Shown here: positions 22,651 to 31,802 of the stretch, in pieces
How positions within the stretch are numbered: the first letter of the stretch is position 1
Layout of the letters: each line of letters opens with the position of its first letter
Source of the DNA: Porphyra umbilicalis
Lineage: Eukaryota; Rhodophyta; Bangiophyceae; Bangiales; Bangiaceae
Direction: 5' to 3'
NCBI GenBank assembly: GCA_002049455.2
Contig: KV919085.1
Coordinates: 1-64,000, forward strand
DNA: 64,000 nucleotides
Program-made: the position numbers and the translations under genes
Notes under the pieces: model-generated
Database searches by the model: none
Told to the model about the DNA's origin: nothing
The model's input: only the letters and a program-made list of their open reading frames with translations

Positions 22651-23030
22651 GGCGCACTGCATACCACCGAGCTCAAAGCTCTGCGCCACAGCGTTGAGAG
22701 TAGCGCTCCCTCCCCCAACGAAAATCCCGTACTTCTTCGACTGCCTTTCATTGTGTTGTCGGCCGCTCTAGCAGCTCCTGCGATTTGGTTTGACCTCTTC
22801 TTTTCGCTTCCGCTACATGCTAAGAATTCCATTTCTGTGCGTTCTCACGGGTGGCTATTGGGACTCTATGCCACGCGCCCGCTATGGGCGCCATTGGGAG
22901 ATTCGCCCTGGACTGGCTCCGTAAGGCACTTGTCGCAAGCGATTCTCACAAGCTGATGACGTGCGTTCTCCACGCACTTGTACGCGTTTGGCGCCTGCTT
23001 CGCTTTTCACCTCTCCAAAAAGCCGATACA
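22651..23030. other. Spacer between transposase relics A and B
   Basis: No repeat or conserved frame was recognised. It probably contains the decayed end of relic A and the 5' region of relic B. Confidence 0.35.
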
Positions 23031-25629
23031 ATGTCTAACATGCCCATAACGGCGCGGGAGCTGCACTGTAGTATCTGCGGCGCCGACTTCACGACGCTTG
23101 CCTCCCTGCGAGTTCACCAGATCTATCATCACAAGCGGTTAGTGGGTGGTGGTGAGCGCCCCAGAGCACGGAAGCGAAGAGGGAACGGGCTACCTGACAG
23201 TGCACACTCGGGCGGAAATGGTGATTCGAGTGGCCAACGTATTGGCGACGCGTCTCCTGCTCCACGTCGTCACCATGCCACAGTCGACAACCGAGGTGGC
23301 GCTGCGACGCATGAGCCCTAGGTTTTTAAGTCTTCCCTGTCGCGACAGAGCCCCACCACCGCGGCGGAGCGCGCTCTGGCCGTCGACAGGCACCTAGATT
23401 CGCTGCTAGCGTTGTCGCGTATGCCCGTTCAACCGGAGGACGGCGGCACCTCGCGGTGTGAGGCACCTGCCGGGGGAACGCCCGAGTTCTCGTACACAAC
23501 CGTGGTGACAGCTGTTCGAGCGTTCTAGGAGTCATTTTGCGACAAATCTCGTGCACGTCCGCTGGTCGTTCGCGGCAAGAAGCCCAAAATGGGTATGTTC
23601 AACAGCTACCGCCTTCGTGCCCTACAAGATTTTGTGCTGAGCGTTGGTGGCGCCGGGTTGGCGCAGGGCTAGCAGAAGAAGCTGTTTGAGTTCCTGAATG
23701 TCTGGCATCGGACGCAGAAGGGTATGCCTAAGGACAGCGGCCAATTAAATACCCTGAAGGATAGCTTCGCCACGTACACGGCGTTCCAGATTGCACTGCA
23801 CGACGACATCGACGCCGCCGTGCTGGGGGCGGGGTGGATGAAGGTCAAGCTCGTTGAGGGCAACTTCGAGTACGAGGCCTACTTTGGCTCTGTCATGGAG
23901 GTCATTCTCGGATTGCTGGAGGATGCGAAGGAGGTGCGCTGGTGAAGCGGTCCAGACGGGCCGGAGCCGCCCAGTGACAACCTGGAGTCGCCCCTAGACG
24001 GGGATGCGTTCAAGCTCTGCGAGTTGGAGGTAATGCGTTTGCATGGGGAGGATAGCTGCGTGCAGGCGGTGCATGTCTTCAGCGATAGCAGCCAGCTGTC
24101 GTGGTCCAGTGGTACGTGGTGGGCATCCTTTAATGGGCTCTGTGTTTGCGTGGGTCACGAATGGCTGCGATTCTTGATTGTACCGTCTGGGGCAATCGCT
24201 AAGAGCGAACCTAGCAATGTCAAATGACTCTCCTTAAAATCTCAATTGGGCTTGCGACATGGCGCCCCCTCATGGGCCGCCTATTGTAGGCTCCTAAAAT
24301 GGGCGATATGCGCAATAGAGATACTCCTGACAGGGCTACTTTATCATCGATAGTCCTCTTTGTTGGTGGGCGGTTCGTGGCCCATCCCTTGGAGTACAGG
24401 GCATCCTCGCATCTGTTCACCACCTGCCCAAAACAGAAGCCGCCAACACGATCAAGCATTGCGAGGGGAAAAAGAAAAAATCGACCTAGCCAGCGGATTG
24501 CAGGATGCCTCTTCCACACGTTGCTAACAAATGGATATTCAAGTCGTAGCATTCATATTAAACTACATTTTCGATTCCAATCGCCAGCTGCTTGGCGCAG
24601 AACGATCGCGCCGGAAGAGGCGATTCGTCCGGGGCCCTGTCCTGAACCGCCAGCCCCCCCAGCCCCGTCCCGGTACACATGATGCTGCCGTTCTTGGGGA
24701 TATATCACCCCTCCCCCATTGTCTCCTCCATCCTTCTACCCCCCCCCCCCACCCCTCCACAGACGTTGTGGCCTGCTGTCCCCGTTCTGGTCGGCCGTTG
24801 AGGCAGTCGGCCGAGGGGGTTGTGGGGATCGTCGTCTAGCGCCGGTGTCTTGCACGCTGTTTCCGCCCACCCTCCAGCCTGTGAGTAAGGGACCAAGTCC
24901 GTACGAGTAAGCACCACTTGGCCCAGATGGGGCAAATCTGCGCTGCTTCCACGCCTCCCCCTCCATCTATCCCCCCGTCGCTTCAAGTTGTCGGCGGCAG
25001 GACCACCATTGGCTGTCTCTTCTACGCGACAACCGACAGCCACATTCTGCGTCTGGCCGCGCCCGTGCCGGGCTGGGCGGATTGGGGCCGAGGGGAAGGC
25101 GAGGGCGGGGGGGGGTGGGGGAGGCGGGGGGGGGGGGGGGGGGGGGGGGCGGGGGGCTTCGAAGGGATGGAGACGTACGCCGAGGTGCGCCGTTTGCGTG
25201 ACCAAAGACAGGGCGGTGGAGCTTGTGCTTTACAGTGTCATGAAGAGACGCCCACGGGCAGGGGGAATGACGCGTATCTTCACGAGCTTTGTTCTGTGAG
25301 GTGCAGTAGGGAATGTTGGTGCGGGCAGAATGCAGGAGCTGGACATAGTTTGCTCAGTCACCTATGTGACGCTGCCTCGACGAGGTCCGCATGGAGGGGA
25401 TGGACAGCATTTGCGCAATGGGGGTCCTGGATGGGTGGTGGGGACGTCTGCACCGCGGCGTATGCACTAGAAAACATGTGGTGGACGACAAGTGTGGAAG
25501 TAAATTATTGATCGAACTCATGATTTTTTTTGCCACAGAGAAGCAGTAGAGGGAAAAAATGGAAGACGGTATTTCAGTCCAACACCTCGGGCGAGGCGCA
25601 ATCTATCATCAAATTGACGATCGCAAGTA

Positions 25630-26401
25630 CAGTGTGTATTCGATATTAGAGCGCTCGTTTATACGACCCGGTCGTATAAACGAGCCGGTCCTTACTGCAG
25701 TTAAATACACTGCAGCGACGTCATTCCATGAGACTGCTGATTCAGACATAAAGCATGCGCCCCCGTTGTCATGCAGCGAGACAGCTTCCATGGCCACCGC
25801 ACTGCACATCATCCCCCCACCACCAAACTACCACCTGCTTGCCCGCGGTCCTTTCCCCCCCACCGATCATCCACTTCCCCACTCGTGTTGGCGGGGTCTC
25901 TCAGTCGCGACAAACAAGATCGACGCTGTCGTGCACACCCAGCTACATGGGGTTCTACCTGCAGTTGACAGCGTCCATGCGGACGTGTCAGAAGCGGTCT
26001 CTCTGTTGAAAAACGCTGGCTTGGCAGTGGACTTTCTGGGGGTGTCGGAGGACGAGAGAGGCCGTGCGGTGGATAGGTGGTTTGTCGACGAGGATGACGT
26101 GAGCACCATCGTTCAGGAGGACAACATGTTCCTCGCAGGAGCGGACGAAGACTAACGTAGCTGAAGAGCGTTTTTTTTTCTGTCGTTTGCTTGATGGCGC
26201 TGTTGGAAATCACCGTCTCTGTGGGCCTTGGCACCTTTTGCTTGCAGCGCGTCGGCTTTTGAGTCGGTGCAAGTAGCCAGACCACAACCGGGCGCAAGTA
26301 CGGTGGTAATGCGGTGACACACCCCAAATGATGATGTGAATGTGATCTCCAAGAAGGCTACTATAAAGTGGCCCCGCGTCGCTTAGTCGAATACACACTG
26401 T
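25630..26401 (+). mobile_element. 772-bp pogo-like deletion derivative nested in the Tigger transposase
   Basis: Perfect 14-bp TIRs (CAGTGTGTATTCGA) are flanked by TA at 25628-25629 and 26402-26403. Removing the element with one TA leaves the Tigger C-terminus in frame (WLREEDD region to the final Asp codon). On its own plus strand it keeps an open frame ending at 26155, whose tail (VSEAVSLLKNAG, VDRWFVDEDDVSTIV) resembles the Tigger tail (AHAIVGMLRSSP, VRGWLREEDD). It therefore looks like an internally deleted relative that kept the 3' end of its own transposase gene. Confidence 0.8.
25653..25685. repeat. Perfect 33-bp palindrome
   Basis: Arms GCTCGTTTATACGACC and its exact complement surround a single central C. 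It lies 23 bp inside the left end of the 772-bp element. Confidence 0.95.
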
Positions 26402-27524
26402 AGCGCTGCGCGGTCATCCTCTTCGCGAAGCCACCCACGGACAATTGGTAGCGCCTCCATGTCATCGCCCGACACCATGTGGTTTTCCATGGCGTCGCTG
26501 CCACCCCCAACGCTGGGAGAAGAGCGCAGCATTCCAACAATGGCGTGGGCATCGTCATCAGCTGGCGCCTCGCGCACCGCGGGACCCGCATCCAGCCGCG
26601 CTTAGAATTGGTCCTCAATGCAAGTTGGCAGGCAGGTTGCCTTGAGTCAGCATTTCATGATGGAGGACGGCGACACCTGCTAAAAAGCCACCTTCAGCAG
26701 CTTCACTGCATCCAGGACGTGCGGGCTGCGACCGACGCCCACCCCCAGGCTGCCGCGTCTGGCCGCCGCCTCGCGCGCGTGGCGCGCCACAGTTTCCTCT
26801 TCCGTCTCGGCGGCCTGCTTGTCAGAGCATGCCAGCATCTTGCCCATCATCTCTCGCCTGTATATGGACTTCGTGGCATTGATGACCCCCTGGTCGATTG
26901 GCTGGTACTTGGCGGTCGTGTTGGGTGGGAGGGCACACAATTTGAGCTGGTCCGTATCCATGTCCATGACGTGCCCGCTGGCATTGTCCAGCAGGAGGAT
27001 GGCCTTCTTGGAGTTGTTAAATGCCGCCAGGGCGTCGCCAAAATCGGAAAACCACCGACGGTAGACATGTGCGCCCATCCATGCAATTTTCTGCGAGAAG
27101 TACCTGAGTGGAAGATCTTCAGCCAAACCTTGGAAGGATTCTGGCTGCGCGGCATTGCCGATGATGGACAAAAACTTGAACGTGCCCGTTGCATTTACGC
27201 AAACAATGGCCGTCAGCCGCGCCGCGGCCCTCTGCATTGGCGTCCCCCGCGTCGTACGCGCCGTCTTGGCATCCACGCATGAGCGCGTCGGCGCCAACTG
27301 GCAGAACAGTGCCGCCTCGTCCATGTTGAACACCATGTCCGCGTCCATACCTTCCATCTTGGCGCGCACGTCCGCTATCTTCTGCTCGACCACTGCCGAT
27401 CACGCCGCGCCATCCGAACCGTGGAGAACAATGCTCTTGACGTCGTGTCGGCGCAAAAACCCCTGGATGTTGCCATTGGACGCCGTCAACCGGCGGTCCG
27501 GATAGTACAGCGTGGTGTACTCTA

Positions 27525-28586
27525 GTGTCTATTCTACCACGCTCTGTGATCATTTGATCTCAACGATGTGATCATTTGATCCCATGTGGAAATCGTCGAT
27601 CCCAGCGTTCCTTCATATGAAACCGGTTGATTCGGTGCCTACAAACTCGGGCTGTCGCGCTTCCCCTCCAGACCATGCAGAATAGGAACATCAGCGCAAG
27701 CTCTGCGAGGGGACAACGCCCTTCGCATGGTTGCGAAAGAAAGACCCCGTAAGAAGTGAATAAGGAAATCCCATTCTGGTAGGCCCAACGTCGATCCTTC
27801 CCTCCCCCCCCCCCCAGAAAGCCAGCCAGCGGCGATTTCTTCTTGCGATGACTGAAAAAAGGCGCCCTGTTGGCACCACCGTGGTCCTTCACTGCCGCTC
27901 TCTACGTGAGAGAATGACCGCGAGGATCAAGGGAGGCCATGTGCACTCCCTATTAAGGCTCTTGGCGCACTGGGGGCTGCCGGAATGACTACCAGCAGGT
28001 ACTCCGACGGGGCCGAAAAGGGGTGGTGGGGGACGTTACGAGTTGACCTTCGTCCAGCCCCCCCCCCCCCCCCCCTCCCTTTTTTTGCTCCTGATATCTT
28101 CATACGCCTTTCTATCACCCAAAAGGCCACCACCTCGTTGTTTTTGTGCATTCTTCTGCAAGCTTTGACCCCCCTGTGTGCCCGAGCGTTCACTGACTCT
28201 GGGGGGGGACTGTCCTACTAATAAAACCCGGAAAGATGTCGGAGTGAGTCCCACATTGGCGTGCTCCCGTCTTTCCAACGTCTTAACAGGTACTCCGAGA
28301 TACCTGGGCGCAGGCGACGCGCCTTTATATGTCCAGGCAGCGGCCTCTCCCCCACCCTGTGGTACTCCTTCTGGGCGAACAAAAGTTTGACGTAACCACG
28401 CTTCTTAAGAAGTTTTGACCCAGAGTTAAGGCTCCATAAGCTGGCCCACGATAAAACCGTCACCGCTGAGCTCATTTCTGCAGACAGAATTGCTCCCCGG
28501 CCCGCGGTTTCCTCAGTGCCTGGCAGTTAAAAGTGGGATCATTTGATTTCCTGGGGATCAATTGATCATAGTGGTAGAATAGACAC
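27525..28586. mobile_element. 1062-bp TA-flanked non-autonomous element nested in the Tigger transposase
   Basis: Perfect 16-bp TIRs (GTGTCTATTCTACCAC) are flanked by TA within CTAG at 27523-27524 and 28587-28588. Sub-terminal GATCATTTGATC-type motifs occur near both ends. Removing it with one TA leaves the Tigger transposase frame open across the junction (KTQTL to the YYPDRRLTASNG region). No transposase is encoded. C-runs are present at about 27800 and 28060. Confidence 0.85.
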
Positions 28587-31135
28587 TAGAGTTTGGGTCT
28601 TGAGCGCCAGAAGAGATACAGAAAGCTGGCCGTCGCTTTCGTCCCGCGCATTGAGAAACCACTGGTAGAGCTCGTTGTCAACAAGGGGAGACCCCGGCGG
28701 TTGTGCGGCACGGTAGCTGTGCGGGGTGGCACGGCCGGCCTGGCTCCAGATCCTCTCCCGCCGGCGGTAGACAGTCATCAAACCGCTTTTCGTGACGCCG
28801 TACCGGCCGGCCAGAACGTTGAGGGGGACCTTGTCCTGGACCTGCCAGATCAGAAGGACCCTCTGCTGCAGGAGCACAGCGGTATGACCGCGGCTGCTGG
28901 ATGAAGCGGGCGGGGGGGGGACAGGGGAGCTCTTCATGCAGTCGCATGAGAACAGCAAAAAAAAACAAAAGGAGAACGCCAACTGACAAAAAACAAGAAT
29001 AAACAAACAACGAACAACATGATGCTGTTAGTATTCTTCTTCAGCAGAGTATTAAAAAAATATAAACGACGGGAAAGGGACGGAACGCGTGCAATGAAAA
29101 TCACCTAGAAATGGGATACGCTTCCACGTACCTTGTCGCGGGGAAGAGGGGATGTGGTAATATGAGGCGGGTGTGTGGAAGCGGTCATGCGGGACGTGTC
29201 GGCGGTGTACAAGGCGCCTCAGCGGGACGGGGCCGCTGATGCCTGTGCCAGTAGATCATATGCGATGGGGGCGTTGACAATTGGTGGCGGTCGTGGCGTG
29301 CGTGGGCAGTCTGGGCGGCGGCGACGACGGGACGGCGTCAGATTGTGTGCTCTACTTGTAAAAAATACAGTGATAAATTAGAAAACAAACGAGATCCACG
29401 AGATCCATTGGTTATCTTTAACTTCATTATCACATTCTGACTGTACTTCCCTCCTACAGCTTGTTTTCCACGGTGCTACTTTCTCAAATACCTCTCGTGT
29501 GAAATGTTGCTTGTGCGAACAGAGGCGAGGAGGCACTGTAAACCGTCCGAAGAATCTCGGAGCCTCCAGCGAGGCGTGATGCGCGAGATCCGCTGCAGAT
29601 TGCGGTCGAAAGGCCGACGAAAGGCAGCGATCGACTGACTCAACAGCAGACACGAAGCACAAGTTTGGCCAAAAGTAGGAGATCGTCGGCGTAAACGTCC
29701 ATTGAGTGATACATGGCAGCTCCACAGGCTCCCACCGTGCAGGGTCAGGGCGACCTGTCAGCCAATCACACATGCAAGAATCACAGACGGGATTGTGTGC
29801 AGCCAAACTTGTTGCACTGGTGTTGAGGGCTGGCACAAGGCTGGGAGCTTCATGGCTGGAAATTGCCGTGGAGGCGGTTTTTTCTTCCATGTTGGCCCGT
29901 CTACAGCTGACGTATGCACCATGCGATCTACCTGCAACTTTGCACGAGACAAGCTGAGGGTCACCCCCTCTGGTCTTAAGAAGCACTGCGTCTCTGTTTA
30001 CGCTACCCAGTCGGTTTTGTAAAGCTCTCAGAGAGGTCGTGGATGCAGTTGCATCGATCCCCCCCTCAGACAGAATGGAATCGGCGATCTGTATGTCGGG
30101 CCTCGTTGGAGCGGCCCGCGATCGGTTCGCGGTCGTTGATCAACGTATTTGGTCGACGTGGGACACGTGTTCGACCCATGTCATTTCGACGTTCAGCCAA
30201 TGAGCGGACTTTCAGGATAGTCCTAGTCCAGAACAGGGTGGGCGTGCCGTATGTTGCCTTCGAATAGAACATGCGCCCTCTATTATGTCACCCGGACTAT
30301 CGGACCGAGATGTAGTTATCTAAATTCATTGTGGTGAATCTCGTTCCTCAGGGCATCGTTACATGGACGAGAGCGTGGATCGTGGACCAATAAGCGAATA
30401 TAGACACGCTGAACGAATAAAAGAGACACGTTTTGTTAGTCCATCATTCCTAGGTTGGCTCTAGCCACCCTTCTCGTTCCTGTGTCTCGGCCTTGTTTGA
30501 TTGTCTGCGATTGACGCGGTTTTTATATCCAAATGCGAATGTTCGTGTTCCTCAGCCCACAAATTGTACACAGTCAGAGTTCGGCTGGTCAATGTCGTGC
30601 CGGGATCCGAGGAATGGGTCCCCGTCACCTACATTGCAGATGTACGAAGGATGCAGGAGCCCGCCGCCGGCGAGCGCGCCCGCGAGCGTGTTGTGGGCTG
30701 CTACAGCGGGTGCTCTACTTGGCCTTTCGCGAGGCCATCGGTCGCAGACATATAGGCATTGAGGTGTCACAGGGACGACGGACGCTGATGGGATTTGTGC
30801 GCGTGCTGCTGTGCATTTGTGATCAGCTGCAAGAACGGGCCGTTCTCTGTCTGAAAGGTGGCAAGTGCGAGTTCCCATGCAGCAACTGTCAAGTGCATGT
30901 TAATGTGGCCGGCTCGCCTGAGGCGATGGACGCCGAGGATCGGGTCGTGATTTATACGTTGGAGAACCACCTTGAGGGTGCCGGCCACAGGACGAAAGCG
31001 CGCAAGCGACACCGACGAGTGTCGCTTGAGGCTATTAGCAACGGGAATTGCCATGTGCCAGCGTTCGCGGGAATGGCGGGCCTGTCGACGCCGCCAGGTC
31101 CGATGTACCGTATGATTGGGTTCGATGTCTTGCAC

Positions 31136-31286
31136 GTACGTTACCCATGGCCTTCTCATTCGTATTTAGCGTGCTCAGCATTGTATTGGAATGCTTTTGA
31201 CGCCCCTATTCCGACACATTTGCTTTTTCTGACATCCCTGCGAGCTTTTATGCGTTTGTCGCACGGACTCTCGTGCTGCCTTGTAG
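31136..31286 (+). other. Intron 2 of transposase B (151 bp)
   Basis: GTACGT donor and TTGTAG acceptor, phase 0. It separates FDVLH from LLDQGVTRM, which are adjacent in relic A (CCDVRHVWKLGALR). Confidence 0.8.
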
Positions 31287-31458
31287 TTGCTGGACCAGGG
31301 AGTGACCAGGATGCTCGTGCACAAGCTCGTGCGCACGTTTCCCAAGATGTGCCGCGGTGACAAGCCTCCGGCAGGCTCAGCCGCAGCCACTCGGCGAGTG
31401 ACAAACATTCGGTTCAAGCACGTCGGCCGTCGGAGCAAGGCGTGCAAGAAGGGGCCGG

Positions 31459-31618
31459 GTACGTTAAATGACTAGCGTTTGACGTGCGGGCGTTCATTTT
31501 TCACACGTGCTTGGTGGAGGTGTGCTCGCTACACCAGTCCGTGCTCATTCATTGACATGGTATACGCACTTCTTTTCTCGTGTACTGATCATTGGTTATA
31601 CCTCATTCCGCTTTACAG
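31459..31618 (+). other. Probable intron 3 of transposase B (160 bp)
   Basis: GTACGT donor and TTTACAG acceptor, phase 1. It joins SKACKKGPG to a basic tail ending at TAG 31702-31704. The tail has no independent support, so this intron is less certain than the other two. Confidence 0.5.
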
Positions 31619-31802
31619 GTACATTGTGCCCGAAAAATAGAAGAAGTCGAATTTCACTGCGGCGCAGCAGCGGCGTGGTGCGCCCATATGACCCTGGGCA
31701 ATAGCTGGTCTTTGGGGTCCCGACCTGGACGAAGACTCGTCCGAGAACGAGGAACCTGAAGAGCCCAACCCCTTTCAACGAGACAGCCAACAGGAAGACC
31801 GC

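Larger units (their letters stand above)
25574..28937 (-). pseudogene. Tigger/pogo-like DDE transposase, split by two nested elements and stops
   Basis: Read on the minus strand. It starts at MKSSPVPPPP (28937) and goes on to a psq-type helix-turn-helix (NVLAGRYGVTKSGLMTVYRR) and LVDNELYQWFLNARDE. After the first insertion comes a CENP-B-type second helix domain (RRLTASNGNIQGFLRRH). The DDE core follows (VFNMDEAALFCQL, LLLDNASGH, LPPNTTAKYQPIDQGVI), then a C-terminal tail (DDDAHAIVGMLRSSP, WLREEDD). After the second insertion the tail ends at TGA 25574-25576. Extra damage is a TGA after HGSDGAA and TAG, TGA and TAA in the tail, two of them at expected Trp sites. Domain order is that of Tigger/pogo/jerky transposases. 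This copy is inactive. Confidence 0.85.
24202..30461 (-). mobile_element. Tigger/pogo-like DNA transposon in the intron of transposase B
   Basis: The ends share the inverted motif AGAGCGAACCTAGCAATG (16 of 18 bases match), next to TA at 24200-24201 and 30462-30463. The element encodes a decayed DDE transposase on the minus strand and carries two nested elements. Its removal leaves an intron of normal size, which independently supports these borders. The right part (28938-30461) and left part (24202-25573) contain C- and G-runs (24740-24752, 25085-25150) and no recognised gene. Confidence 0.65.
24112..30555 (+). other. Intron 1 of transposase B, enlarged by insertion
   Basis: Donor GTACGT after SWSS (phase 1), acceptor TTCCTCAG before AHKLY. 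Relic A shows that these residues are adjacent in the family. Without the 24202-30461 insertion and its TA duplication the intron would be about 180 bp, like the other two introns of this gene. Confidence 0.8.
23031..31704 (+). pseudogene. Transposase relic B, split by a 6.4-kb intron that holds another transposon
   Basis: The first ATG of the block opens a C2H2 zinc-finger segment (CSICGADFTTLASLRVHQIYHH, with C2 and H2 in place). The frame continues through RLRALQDFVLSV (about 23610), DDIDAAVLGAGWM and AVHVFSDSSQLSWSS to 24111. It resumes at 30556 with AHKLYTVRVRLV, then QERAVLCLKGGKCEFPCSNC, PAFAGMAGLSTPP and IGFDVLH, and after a second intron GVTRMLVHKLVRTFPKMC. All three intron donors read GTACGT. 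Damage comprises TAG at 23319, 23526 and 23670, TGA at 23943, and a one-base frame change near 30695. A CACTA/Plavaka-like transposase is my best guess; a novel superfamily is possible. Confidence 0.65.

Noticed and set aside
29378..29986. A 202-codon minus-strand frame with several Cys and Trp residues
   Set aside because: No family recognised, and it lies in the decayed flank of the Tigger element; probably chance.
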